Part shown: positions 1 to 9,002 of the stretch, one piece after another | How the letters are laid out: every line of letters starts with the position of its first letter | How positions within the stretch are numbered: the stretch's first letter is position 1 | DNA from: Vibrio hepatarius | GTDB lineage: Bacteria; Pseudomonadota; Gammaproteobacteria; Enterobacterales; Vibrionaceae | DNA length: 64,000 bases | Direction: 5' to 3' | Assembly: GCF_001274785.1 (NCBI RefSeq) | Contig: NZ_LHPI01000001.1 | Span: 868,001-932,000, forward strand | The notes under the pieces: generated by a model | What the model was told of the DNA's origin: nothing | What the model saw: the letters and a program-made list of their open reading frames with translations, nothing else | Database searches by the model: none | Program-made: the position numbers and the translations under genes

Positions 1-11
1 CGCGACACACG

Positions 12-1394
12 CTAACGACCTCTCGAACAAACTTTGACAGACATTTGAGCACGTCGGTTCGCGCGCTTAAAACGAGCCGCAGATTGACCATTCACTTGTG
101 TAAGCTCCAAGGCAATCAGATGCCCTGAGGGTGTGAGTAAGTTTCCTGAAAGTTCGAACACGAACTGGCTGGCACCGTTGAGACTTCGGCTGTGTTGTAG
201 GGATGAGCTGCGCACTTGCCCATCTGAATACCAAGCTTTAAACCCGACCTCCTCTACATCAGGCGCCGCAACGTCAAGCTCTAGAATCAAATTTCGCAGC
301 GACTTGGATTCCACGCTGTTACCAAGGTATGCCGAGATACTCCCAGTGTTGTAGTCGTACTGGTTAAATGTAGTGCGCGCAACAGTTCGCTTATTGCTGC
401 AACCGCCATCTAGCATAGGCGTTAACTGAGCAAACGCTTTATCGTCATCCAGTGGATAATAAGGCGGCACTTCCCAAACAATTACTTTAGGTGGTGAATG
501 AGTCATTGCCTCACTTTTTAAATACGCAGACCAACCACCCAATAATCCGCCACTCACCTGAGTGAAATCTTCAACAGGGGCACTGAGTTCGTTCTGTAGA
601 AAACCAATAAAATTCAAATCTGCTAAAGCCGTAAATCCACCACCAATTAACACCACTTGTGCCGATTTGTCGCTCGTATCGTTCGATTGCACTTCATAGC
701 CATAGCCTTGCACGTATTCCGGTGCGTATTGTTGATTGCAAAGTTGTTTAATCGCACTCGCAATACTATTGGTTCCCGAATAACGTCCCTGCTTGGTAAT
801 CACCACATTCGAATGAGTATTTGGGTCTAAGCTAACAGAGTTTCTAATTGCCTTTGCCACCTCAAATGCAACCGCTCTCGAGCCGTCTGGCGTCCAGTGA
901 ATATCGCGTTTGAAATAGAGTGGACGGTCAGCGTTTTGTGCATCTAATAGATCTTCGAAATGGGGAATAAGCACCCCTACTTCTCTTAGTTTTTTTAGCT
1001 TCGCTAGGTAGGAATACTTGGCTGCTTCAGCATTGAATTCGCTATCCGGAGCGTCACTTGGATTGATAAGACCTCTGGTCGGATAGTACATCACAACTAG
1101 CCTGATACCACGACGGCTTAATGCATCGTTAAAGCGCGCCAAACCTTGATAGCGTTTGCTATGTCTGAAGTCTTCGATAAAGTCCGTCTTCGAACGATAC
1201 ACCCAACCATGACTACCCGCGACTAAGTGTTGAAACGAACTAAGTTCCGACGAGCGATAATTCGCTGGATTCGCTGGATTCGCTGCGGCTTTACACAGCG
1301 TGGTGACAGGTTCAATTTGGTACGGCTGTTCCTCTGCAGCCAAAGTGCCAGCAGATATGATAGACAAAGCGAGCGTTGCTAACATTACACGCAT
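12..1394 (-). CDS. algX: Alginate biosynthesis protein AlgX-like (SGNH/acetyltransferase fold), nucleophile apparently lost
   Basis: Periplasmic protein of 461 residues, close to the length of Pseudomonas AlgX, with an N-terminal signal peptide (hydrophobic run ending near AGTLAAEE). The SGNH-like domain keeps the D-x-H-W motif (Asp164, His166, R-D-I-H-W). The strand where AlgX family members carry the nucleophilic serine (V-L-x-G-T-S) reads V-V-L-I-G-G-G, with Gly at residue 253. AlgX acetylates alginate and is also a structural part of the export complex; the second role may remain. The ATG at 1394 is preferred over the longer frame because AAGGAG lies just upstream and only one base separates it from the algG stop. 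The last gene of the operon in view; further alg genes would lie beyond the left edge. The family call is firm; loss of activity is inferred. Confidence 0.88.
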   Translation of the reverse strand: MRVMLATLALSIISAGTLAAEEQPYQIEPVTTLCKAAANPANPANYRSSELSSFQHLVAGSHGWVYRSKTDFIEDFRHSKRYQGLARFNDALSRRGIRLVVMYYPTRGLINPSDAPDSEFNAEAAKYSYLAKLKKLREVGVLIPHFEDLLDAQNADRPLYFKRDIHWTPDGSRAVAFEVAKAIRNSVSLDPNTHSNVVITKQGRYSGTNSIASAIKQLCNQQYAPEYVQGYGYEVQSNDTSDKSAQVVLIGGGFTALADLNFIGFLQNELSAPVEDFTQVSGGLLGGWSAYLKSEAMTHSPPKVIVWEVPPYYPLDDDKAFAQLTPMLDGGCSNKRTVARTTFNQYDYNTGSISAYLGNSVESKSLRNLILELDVAAPDVEEVGFKAWYSDGQVRSSSLQHSRSLNGASQFVFELSGNLLTPSGHLIALELTQVNGQSAARFKRANRRAQMSVKVCSRGR

Positions 1395-1395
1395 A

Positions 1396-2991
1396 TTATT
1401 GTGCTCCTTGTCTAGCCACACTGGCTTTACTCAACGACACAACACGCTTCTCCACCAGCATCACTTTGACGATTTGGTTGTGGAACTCTTCTATGTCACC
1501 ACCAAAGCCGAGCCGCAGAGCGCTGGCGCCGTTGCCTTCTAACTTTAAATCAAACAAAGAGATGAACTCGCTACTTTTCGAGTACACCGAGCCACTGTGA
1601 TTATTAGCGATCACACCACCATGAACGTATCCAGAAGATTTGTTTTGGTTCGCAACATCTATTGAGCCGCTGTCGCTTGGCGAACCAGTTAACGGCTCCG
1701 TATCAAAGAACACACCATATTTGTTGTTCGACAAGATGTAATTATCAACCAATGAGATTCGCTCGCTGTTACGCACTCTAATACCGTGTGAGTCGTTGCC
1801 GTAGACTTTATTGTTAGCAATCACATTGGAATTAGACTCGTACACGGTAATACCATCACCACCATTTTTGTACGCCATATTATTGTAGAGGTAGTTGTTT
1901 TCAGACTGGTTATCTAACGCAATTCCAGAGCGGCTGTTCTCATGACTGGCGTTATTAAACACAAAGCTTTTGCTGTGTTTATTGGAGATGACGATGCCGT
2001 GCTTTTCTTTGGTTCCCATTACATCATTATTGGCAACGATCAGACGCTCTGCCACGTTTTGCGGCGCGACTCCATTAACAATATTGTCGTTGTAGCGGTT
2101 ATTTTGCAGCACGACACGATTCGCTTCGTCACAATAGAAACCGTAGTAGTTATCTTCAAATGTCGAATCCACAATCCAGCTACTCGCCAGTTTATTAAAG
2201 TCAAAGTCTTTGCGTTGAAATAACCTATCGTCAACCTCGACTTTGTAGCTGGTTAAAGTAACACCGAAACTTTTAGATTCAGAATAGCCCAAGTTAGAGA
2301 GTTTCGATTCAGCAATATAAAGCTCACTGCCCCCCCAACTAGTAACAAATGGACGATATGCCTCCGCGGCTTGATATGTAGCGGCGCTGCCCTCTTTTTC
2401 TCGCCACCCTAGGACATTAGAGTGAGTAATATAAAGCGCGCCACCATTTGAAATAAACGCGCCTTTCTCTTGTGATAACTTCAGCGTTTTTCCATCAATG
2501 ATTAATCCCGCACCAATGCTCACCACGATCGGCAATTTGGCTAGATAGATTGAATCCGTCTCTTTCACCACATAGCGCGGAAATGCCCTCTGCAAATCTT
2601 CCAGCTCCGCAGTGCCGTTCGCGATGGTAATACTTTTAGGGATGCTGTTTTGCATTTGCGCAAACTGCCAAAAGTTCTCGCCAGCGTAGAGCCAGCGCAC
2701 TTCCACTTGGCCTAGCATGTTGGGACGGGTGATTTTGGCTTTGGGTTTCGTCCGTGCTGAGGCAATTTGTTGCTGGATTCCTGCCACATTGTAAGCAGAC
2801 ATATCCGGCAAGCTTTGATCACTGCGTAGCTCAGGGGCATCACGAGTGACCATTTCCAACGCGATATCACTGGATAGGGCATAACCAGGCGCAAGTGAGA
2901 GGATAAATAAAAGCGTGCACAAACAACGCCAGATTTTACGTCTCGCACCCTGTCTAGAGTTGATCTGGCTGATTGTCGCCTCTCTGTTCAT
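1396..2991 (-). CDS. algG: AlgG-like mannuronan C5-epimerase family protein, catalytic DPHD motif replaced
   Basis: 531 residues with an N-terminal hydrophobic export segment (about 18-38), then a right-handed beta-helix made of repeated N-x-x-x-x-N-G-I/V turns (carbohydrate-binding CASH domain). AlgG converts D-mannuronate to L-guluronate in the polymer in the periplasm and also protects the chain during export. The stretch that in Pseudomonas AlgG holds the DPHD motif aligns, without gaps around it (D-N-I-V-N-G-V before, E-R-L-I-V-A and G-T-x-x-K-H-G-I after), to A-P-Q-N at residues 309-312. The start is supported by GAGG eight bases upstream. It is 18 bp after algK, so the usual algE is missing here. 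Family call firm; loss of epimerase activity inferred. Confidence 0.9.
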   Translation of the reverse strand: MNREATISQINSRQGARRKIWRCLCTLLFILSLAPGYALSSDIALEMVTRDAPELRSDQSLPDMSAYNVAGIQQQIASARTKPKAKITRPNMLGQVEVRWLYAGENFWQFAQMQNSIPKSITIANGTAELEDLQRAFPRYVVKETDSIYLAKLPIVVSIGAGLIIDGKTLKLSQEKGAFISNGGALYITHSNVLGWREKEGSAATYQAAEAYRPFVTSWGGSELYIAESKLSNLGYSESKSFGVTLTSYKVEVDDRLFQRKDFDFNKLASSWIVDSTFEDNYYGFYCDEANRVVLQNNRYNDNIVNGVAPQNVAERLIVANNDVMGTKEKHGIVISNKHSKSFVFNNASHENSRSGIALDNQSENNYLYNNMAYKNGGDGITVYESNSNVIANNKVYGNDSHGIRVRNSERISLVDNYILSNNKYGVFFDTEPLTGSPSDSGSIDVANQNKSSGYVHGGVIANNHSGSVYSKSSEFISLFDLKLEGNGASALRLGFGGDIEEFHNQIVKVMLVEKRVVSLSKASVARQGAQ

Positions 2992-3009
2992 CGCTCACCT
3001 CACCAGCGC

Positions 3010-4368
3010 CTACATCAGCGCTAAACTCCATCGGACTTCGCGTCTTTCAATTTCTAATAACCGCTCAGAAATGGCTTGAGCTCGTTGGGAGCCTGATTCT
3101 TTTATCCAGCTTTCAATAGTCTCTCGTTGTTGTTGGTCTTTAAACTCGGCAAATTCCAATGCCATATTGGCAAAGATCCAAACGTAGCTGTAATTCGGCG
3201 TGATACCCGCGGTGTCATAAAAGGCTTTTGCCAACTCAATGTAACTTTGGCCGTCACCACCACGCGCAGACGCTAACAGCAGGTCTATGCCGTCTTGCAT
3301 TTTCTCCTCGCCGAGCTTGGCTGACAGGTAAAGTAAACCCAAGTTATGCTGCGCTCGCGGGTCTTCGAGCACCAGTTTAAGGTAGCTTTCCGCGCGCTCT
3401 GGATCTTCTGGTACTCGGTCGTCCCTCATATACAGCAGCCCTAGCATCAAAGTGGCTTCTTGGTTTCCCTCAGCCGCACGCGCGGTTAAACCCGAAAGCA
3501 GCTCTTGCTCTGACATCAGTACTTCTTCTTTCATCTCGTATCGCGCTGCAAACAAAAACAGTTTGTCTGAGCTAAAATCCACTCCTGCCAGCCGCATCCC
3601 TTTCGCCAAATAGCTGCCACCATAGCTGTAATCAATCAGTGTACGACTGCACCGCACAACCCCGTCTTCGGTGATGTCACCGCGTTGGTAATCCGCAACG
3701 ATCTCTTCGATCCGCTCATCTATCGCGTTGATGTCTTGGGCTTGCTTGGCTAACTTCAGATAAAGCTGATGACAAGTCGCTCGGTCACTGGTGTCTTCCT
3801 GCGAACCTCGCTTCTGACAAAGCAAATCGATATCTGCGGCGTAAATGCTGGGATCCGTAACCAGATTCAGATACATCAGCGCGTCTTGCCGCTCTTCTTT
3901 CTTCCAACTGGTTTTCCACTCGTCATAAAAACGCTCTAGTGAGCTAATATCGTATTGCTGAGGATGCCATCCATAGAATTTGACTAGCTCGTCCGCCACA
4001 TCAAGATGCAACGTTTGTCGGTTCCATAGTGTGCTATAAGCCGTTTGGGTATAACTTGGATGCTCACGACTCACTTCGGCGATCCATTTAACATACTGGC
4101 GCGCGTAATCTGCATTAGACGTGTCTTGGTCAAGTTGTTGATAGTACTGGCGAGCGAGCTGTTGTTTTTGTGGGTCTTCGCTGTTGGTGTATAAGCGCGT
4201 TAAAAAGGCGGTTGCTTTCAGATACCCAGCGTCACTCATTGCCACCAAACTCTGCTCAGCTTGTACACCGCGTTGCTGCTGTTCAAACAGGCGCGCGAAC
4301 TCGATATCTTGAGTGGATTGACATCCAACGGCGAGTAACACAAAGAAAATGATTCCCAGTCGCTTCAT
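3010..4368 (-). CDS. algK: AlgK-like TPR/Sel1-repeat outer-membrane lipoprotein
   Basis: 452 residues. The N-terminus is a lipoprotein signal with lipobox L-A-V-G-C. The rest is helical repeats, with clear Sel1-type units near the C-terminal half (for example A-T-L-M-L-G-L-L-Y-M and A-Q-H-N-L-G-L-L-Y-L). AlgK of Pseudomonas is of similar size and places the AlgE porin in the outer membrane and links it to AlgX. The ATG at 4368 is chosen over an in-frame GTG at 4377 because AGG precedes it at good spacing; the GTG would lie directly against the alg44 stop. It is followed by algG without an intervening algE, so its usual porin partner is not in view. Confidence 0.86.
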   Translation of the reverse strand: MKRLGIIFFVLLAVGCQSTQDIEFARLFEQQQRGVQAEQSLVAMSDAGYLKATAFLTRLYTNSEDPQKQQLARQYYQQLDQDTSNADYARQYVKWIAEVSREHPSYTQTAYSTLWNRQTLHLDVADELVKFYGWHPQQYDISSLERFYDEWKTSWKKEERQDALMYLNLVTDPSIYAADIDLLCQKRGSQEDTSDRATCHQLYLKLAKQAQDINAIDERIEEIVADYQRGDITEDGVVRCSRTLIDYSYGGSYLAKGMRLAGVDFSSDKLFLFAARYEMKEEVLMSEQELLSGLTARAAEGNQEATLMLGLLYMRDDRVPEDPERAESYLKLVLEDPRAQHNLGLLYLSAKLGEEKMQDGIDLLLASARGGDGQSYIELAKAFYDTAGITPNYSYVWIFANMALEFAEFKDQQQRETIESWIKESGSQRAQAISERLLEIERREVRWSLALM

Positions 4369-4377
4369 AGCTGGCAC

Positions 4378-5553
4378 CTACTCGATGGTTGTTCCAAACT
4401 CTTTGGCGATAGCGCTGAAATCTACATCGCTGTAACTAAAAAACTCACCGATTGAGACATTAACCGGGCGTGCAATGCTGCTAATATCGAGTGGCTGCTG
4501 CGGTACTATCGTTGCGATGATGGAATCCGGTCGTTTGTCGTTATCAGAGACCACCACATTAGATATCAAACCGGTATAGCGGGTTTTATCGCCAGGAATA
4601 GTAATGTGCACGGTCGAGTTTTGGGTAATGTGTTCAGCATCTTTAAAACTGAAATAGGCCGTGACATAAGGCTGAGCATCTAACGCTGCGACTTGGAAAA
4701 GCAAATCACCTTGTTTGGCGAATTCACGGTCACTCTTAAGTGAGGTAACAACGCGGCAATGACACGGACTTTTCACTAAGCTGTTCAGCTCTGGCGGCAA
4801 GATCTCTTTTAACTGTTCACTGGTAAAATCCGCTTTATTTATGGAACTCATTACCTCATAAACAGATGAGGTGATGACCGCCAACGGAATAGCCCGCTCA
4901 ACGGGTTGTTCAACATTGACCAACAGTTCGTAATAGCCATTAGTAGGAGACAACACGGGCTCTTTATCGATATCAATCATCGCTGAGACAGATTTGACCA
5001 CAAAGTAGTGCTGATACAAGTTCAACGCGACATAACTAAACGCCAGCAAGCCGATACAAGCCACAAAGGCCGTCAGTACCAAAGCTTTTAGTTTTCTTAA
5101 TCCAGACAAAGCAGCTGAACCACTCTGCTTGCGCTCTTTGACAAAATTGTCGCGGCTTAATGTCGCTAATACATCGGCACTGGTGGTCAAATCGCCCGCT
5201 AAAAACTTACTGATTAACATGCGTAGTAGCGACGCTTTTTCTTGATCTAACGAGCTAAACTCGCAACCCGCCTTTTTGCTCTCGCCATTGAAGTACTTAA
5301 CAACAAACTCCAGCGGCAATCTCAGCTCAATCGAGTTGATCTTCACCAACAGCTCGCCTTTATATACGCGATCCGTTGAGAGTTGACCGCTAGCGGCTTC
5401 AATCGAAAACCCGCTGGCTGAAACATCGAGCACGTTGAGTAGGAGCTGCGCACCGTCTTGGTTCTTCACCACCAATTTTGCTGGCAGTTTGACCCGAGCG
5501 TGTCGGCGCTGCGCTTCGGTTTCATGGACTAAATTCACTTTTGCCGTTGACAT
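4378..5553 (-). CDS. alg44: Alg44 co-polymerase: PilZ c-di-GMP receptor with membrane-fusion-type periplasmic domain
   Basis: 391 residues, the length of Pseudomonas Alg44. The N-terminal cytoplasmic PilZ domain carries R-R-H-A-R-V and the downstream D-V-S-A-S-G motif, the two elements that bind cyclic di-GMP. A single transmembrane segment (about residues 158-182) is followed by a periplasmic barrel/hairpin domain like membrane fusion proteins. It activates the Alg8 polymerase in response to c-di-GMP. The start is ATG 5553 (AGGGG seven bases upstream) rather than the in-frame TTG two codons earlier. It sits 27 bp after alg8 in the same operon. All c-di-GMP ligands I can name look intact, so post-translational activation of the polymerase is expected. 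Confidence 0.92.
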   Translation of the reverse strand: MSTAKVNLVHETEAQRRHARVKLPAKLVVKNQDGAQLLLNVLDVSASGFSIEAASGQLSTDRVYKGELLVKINSIELRLPLEFVVKYFNGESKKAGCEFSSLDQEKASLLRMLISKFLAGDLTTSADVLATLSRDNFVKERKQSGSAALSGLRKLKALVLTAFVACIGLLAFSYVALNLYQHYFVVKSVSAMIDIDKEPVLSPTNGYYELLVNVEQPVERAIPLAVITSSVYEVMSSINKADFTSEQLKEILPPELNSLVKSPCHCRVVTSLKSDREFAKQGDLLFQVAALDAQPYVTAYFSFKDAEHITQNSTVHITIPGDKTRYTGLISNVVVSDNDKRPDSIIATIVPQQPLDISSIARPVNVSIGEFFSYSDVDFSAIAKEFGTTIE

Positions 5554-5580
5554 AATCAACCCCTACTTTTTCACCCTTTC

Positions 5581-7062
5581 CTAGACGATATGCAATAACA
5601 CCGCAGTAAATATTGAAACCGCTGAAAAAGTCATAATGTAAGTGGATACCTTGTTAAACTTGGCTTGGAACGAGCCGTCATGTGCTTCGAGTTTGGTTTT
5701 TTGTCTTGTCCAAGACTGCCTGTCTAAGCGGTAAACCACGTATATCTTCAATATAGACCCGACTATCTGATTGAAATACAGCATCAGAGGAAAAGCTGGG
5801 CTGATTCTATGCCCTGAGACAAGTAGCATCACAGTCACGACCGTCCGTGTTATTGAAATCCACAAAAAGTAGATAACCAGATAGATTGGCGAATACTTCG
5901 CAGCGGCGACAATGGATGCCGACAGGCCAAGAATACTGGTCCACATAGAGATGCGCTGATCCCACAGCACGTAATACGTCATCGGTCCTAAACGCTTCAG
6001 GCCCAACTTGGTTGCCCGAGAGTTCTGTCGCAATGAGTTGCCATACCATCGGAACATCAACTGCCTTGTCGCGCGGAAGAAACGTTTATCTGGCGGGTGC
6101 TCGACGGTGTTGATCAACGCATCTGGAACGTAATAGGTGTCCCACCCTTGCCGCATCAAAGAAAACCAACTGGATTTATCATCACCGGTCAAAAAGCGGA
6201 ATTTACCCAAACGCCAATGGTCTAGATTGTCGCTTTCCACATCTTCAATAAATTCGGGCTGGGTGACCACTTCCGCACGAAACATCGACATACGCCCAGT
6301 GAGTGTGAGTACCCTTTTCGATAGCGCCATAGAGCACATATTGAGGTGACGCTGGGCAAAACGCACTTTGTGCCATTGGCTCATCCAGTAGTTTCCGAGC
6401 ACTTCGCAAAACTCATTGGTCGTCAGCGCACCAATGTTTCTGTACAGCGAAAAATAGGGAACGCAGTTCTTTACCACGTCTCTTTCTAGCACTGTGTCGC
6501 CATCAATCACCGCCACTAACGCCGTGCTGTCGGGTGTATCTCTTGCGATAGTACGAAAACCATGCGCTAAACCATCCCGTTTTCCCGTCCCCGCGATTCT
6601 GACGATACGCAGCTTGATGCTTTCATCGGGTTGAAGCTCTTGCCATAACGCTTTAAAAATCAACTCATCGCTCTCTTCTACAATCGAGGCAACGACAGTG
6701 GTTGGATACCCACAACGCATCGCTTCTTCAATGATCGATTTGTAGACTTTCGCGGTGGTGAGAGCATCAATGCGAAAACTGGTCACCATTAAGTAGATGT
6801 GCGACGGCGCCTGATGTTCAAGCGCCTTAAGAGCCCGTCTTCTATGAATTGGAAACACCACGTATAAAAATAATACACCGCGGACAAAGTGAAGTATCAC
6901 CACCCCGTAACGCCAAATACTTAACGCACCAATCAATAAGATGTAATCCGGATGGTCTAGCTGAAACACGGTTGATGGCACAAGCAACGCCAAGCCACCA
7001 ATCGCGGTCAGTAAAAAGATCCAACCAGTTGCTTCTTTCAGAAACGAGGTCAGCCACCACAT
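5581..7062 (-). CDS. alg8: Alg8 mannuronan synthase (inner-membrane glycosyltransferase)
   Basis: 493 residues, matching Pseudomonas Alg8 in length. Two N-terminal membrane segments (about 10-30 and 38-68), a family-2 glycosyltransferase domain with the D-G-D-T acceptor/metal motif and E-S-D-N-L-D-H, then R-Q-L-M-F-R-W near residue 333 and several C-terminal membrane spans. It polymerises mannuronate from GDP-mannuronate on the cytoplasmic face and extrudes it with Alg44. The gene starts 7 bp after algD with only a weak ribosome site, suggesting translational coupling. Key catalytic residues are present, so polymer synthesis itself seems possible. Confidence 0.93.
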   Translation of the reverse strand: MWWLTSFLKEATGWIFLLTAIGGLALLVPSTVFQLDHPDYILLIGALSIWRYGVVILHFVRGVLFLYVVFPIHRRRALKALEHQAPSHIYLMVTSFRIDALTTAKVYKSIIEEAMRCGYPTTVVASIVEESDELIFKALWQELQPDESIKLRIVRIAGTGKRDGLAHGFRTIARDTPDSTALVAVIDGDTVLERDVVKNCVPYFSLYRNIGALTTNEFCEVLGNYWMSQWHKVRFAQRHLNMCSMALSKRVLTLTGRMSMFRAEVVTQPEFIEDVESDNLDHWRLGKFRFLTGDDKSSWFSLMRQGWDTYYVPDALINTVEHPPDKRFFRATRQLMFRWYGNSLRQNSRATKLGLKRLGPMTYYVLWDQRISMWTSILGLSASIVAAAKYSPIYLVIYFLWISITRTVVTVMLLVSGHRISPAFPLMLYFNQIVGSILKIYVVYRLDRQSWTRQKTKLEAHDGSFQAKFNKVSTYIMTFSAVSIFTAVLLHIV

Positions 7063-7069
7063 AGCGCTA

Positions 7070-8380
7070 TTACCAACAGATGCCCTGCTTGTTACCTAGA
7101 GATTTCTCTTTCATAAAGCCAGTGATATCTATCAAGACTTGTTCGTCCGAGATTTGGTCTAGCAAGGTATCAAAGGATTTACAGCCATTGGCAAGAATGA
7201 TCAGTTCTGAATCCACCAGCACATCTTCTTTGTTTTCCTGTAGCAAAGACGAGAGGTGCGGGATCTTGTGTTCGATGTAATCTTTATTTGCTCCGTGGAC
7301 TCTCGCGTAGCTGACATTTTCATCGTAGATGCGTAATTGGTAACCTTTGCCGAGCAACATTTCCGCCAACTTCACTTGAGGTGACTCGCGTAAATCGTCT
7401 GTATCTGGTTTGAACGACAAGCCATACAGCGCGACTTTGCGTTTTCCGGTTTGTTCGATGATCTTGAACGCGTTGTTTACATGGCATTCGTTACTTTCCA
7501 TGATTGAGGTAAGTAGCGGGTGTTTTACATCTAGCTGCGACGCTCTGAATGACAACGCGCGCACATCTTTTGGCAAACAAGAACCACCAAAGGCAAAACC
7601 CGGCTTCATGTAGTAAGGCGAGATGTTTAGCTTTTTGTCAGCACAGAAGATTTCCATCACTTTGCGACCGTCTACACCCGATGCTTTAGCAATGCTGCCA
7701 ATTTCGTTGGCAAACGCCACTTTGACAGCATGCCACACGTTACAGGTGTATTTGATCATCTCTGCGGTTTCGATGGTTTCGACAAACAGTGGCGCGTCAA
7801 TATCGCTATACAGCTCGGTAAGTTGTTCTGCAGAGGTTTTATCTAGGCATCCCATCACCGTCATTGGCGGATGGTCGTAATCGTACAATGCCGTACCTTC
7901 ACGCAGAAACTCCGGGTTAACCGCAAGGCCAAATCCAACGCCCGCTTCGAGGCCGCTGGCTTCTTCCAAAGTCTCACGAATCTCCCCCATCACCGAGCCC
8001 GGTAATACGGTACTGCGGATGACCACAGTATGATGTTTACCTTTGAGTTTGATCGCCTCAGCAATTTGCTTACAAACAATGTTCACGTATTCGAGGTTGA
8101 GGTCGCCATTCGGCTTTGAAGGCGTTGGTACTGATATGAACGAGATATCGGTTTCCATAACCGCTTCAATCGCGCTAGTAGTTGCTGATATTTTACTGTT
8201 ATTTAATCCCTTAACGAGCAGCTCTTCCAAACCAGGCTCAACAAGCGGTGATTGCCCCTGATTAATCATGTCTACTTTCTCTTGAACGACATCAACACCA
8301 ATTACTTGGTGCCCACGATTAGCTAAACAGGCCGTACATACAGTACCCACATAACCCATTCCGAAAATACTAACGCGCAT
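7070..8380 (-). CDS. algD: AlgD GDP-mannose 6-dehydrogenase
   Basis: 436 residues, the same length as Pseudomonas AlgD, and similar along the whole chain from the N-terminal [12 protein letters not shown] Rossmann motif to the C-terminal G-I-C-W. The catalytic cysteine lies in [14 protein letters not shown]. It oxidises GDP-mannose twice to GDP-mannuronate, the committed step of alginate synthesis. The ATG at 8380 is chosen because AGGAG ends five bases upstream; the in-frame GTG at 8386 would overlap that site. First gene of the operon, preceded by about 620 bp of A+T-rich DNA. No GDP-mannose supply gene (algA) is in view. Confidence 0.95.
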   Translation of the reverse strand: MRVSIFGMGYVGTVCTACLANRGHQVIGVDVVQEKVDMINQGQSPLVEPGLEELLVKGLNNSKISATTSAIEAVMETDISFISVPTPSKPNGDLNLEYVNIVCKQIAEAIKLKGKHHTVVIRSTVLPGSVMGEIRETLEEASGLEAGVGFGLAVNPEFLREGTALYDYDHPPMTVMGCLDKTSAEQLTELYSDIDAPLFVETIETAEMIKYTCNVWHAVKVAFANEIGSIAKASGVDGRKVMEIFCADKKLNISPYYMKPGFAFGGSCLPKDVRALSFRASQLDVKHPLLTSIMESNECHVNNAFKIIEQTGKRKVALYGLSFKPDTDDLRESPQVKLAEMLLGKGYQLRIYDENVSYARVHGANKDYIEHKIPHLSSLLQENKEDVLVDSELIILANGCKSFDTLLDQISDEQVLIDITGFMKEKSLGNKQGICW

Positions 8381-8747
8381 ACTCACTCCTTCGATTTAAT
8401 ATGAACTTAATTTATTATTTAAATACTTTCTTTTAATAAAACGCCTCGCTCATACCAAGAAACTAGCAAATAAATATCTTTATGCAAATTAAGGAAAACT
8501 AGGGAAATAATATATAAATTGCATTTTTTGAAATAACTGTTATGGGCAATAAAGCCACGTAACAATCACTCTCACCCCATAAGCACAAATACAAAAATAT
8601 TCAATCACTTACAGTTAAACAAAAGAAGTTCAATGAGAGATAAAAATCTTCAGAAAGGATTAAATTTCAAACAAAAATGATTGGCGATCACTTTGTTTTA
8701 TAAAGAGAAATTTATTATTAACGACAGTCTATAAATTGAGACAAAAT

Positions 8748-8774
8748 AAAAACCATTATCATAATATGGTTTTT
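8748..8774. repeat. Perfect 9-bp inverted repeat
   Basis: AAAAACCAT at 8748-8756 and ATGGTTTTT at 8766-8774, separated by nine A+T-rich bases, form a stem-loop with A and T tracts on either side. It could act as a weak bidirectional terminator or as a regulator site between algD and the LysR gene. Confidence 0.55.
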
Positions 8775-8972
8775 ATAAATCTAATACTTAAGTTGATTTA
8801 GATAATTATTATTTAATATACAAGCAAATTTTCATAAGCTATTGTTTATTATTCAGACAATAAGAAAGGTTTATAGCTTATATCAATTACGATCATATGT
8901 TGCATATTCTTTAAGCTATCTACCGCACTACTTTTTCACAAAATTAGCGTGCGGTAAGTATGAACAAAGTCG

Positions 8973-9001
8973 TAAAAAAACGGGGAAAAATAACTCCCCC
9001 C
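8973..9001 (-). terminator. Rho-independent terminator of the LysR gene
   Basis: On the minus strand GGGGAGTTATTTTTCCCC is followed by GTTTTTTT, directly after the LysR stop codon. Confidence 0.8.
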
Positions 9002-9002
9002 A

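Larger units (their letters stand above)
8381..9002. other. Long A+T-rich intergenic region upstream of algD
   Basis: No credible gene; short open frames here lack family features. The region is strongly A+T-rich and should contain the algD promoter. It includes a perfect 9-bp inverted repeat (8748-8756 with 8766-8774) and, at its right end, the terminator of the neighbouring LysR gene. I could not identify a convincing AlgU/RpoE or sigma-54 promoter by eye. Confidence 0.6.

Noticed and set aside
8381..8480. Sigma-54 or AlgU-type promoter in front of algD
   Set aside because: A TTGGTAT stretch exists but lacks the GC at the correct spacing, and no clear GAACTT-N16-TCtgA pair was seen.
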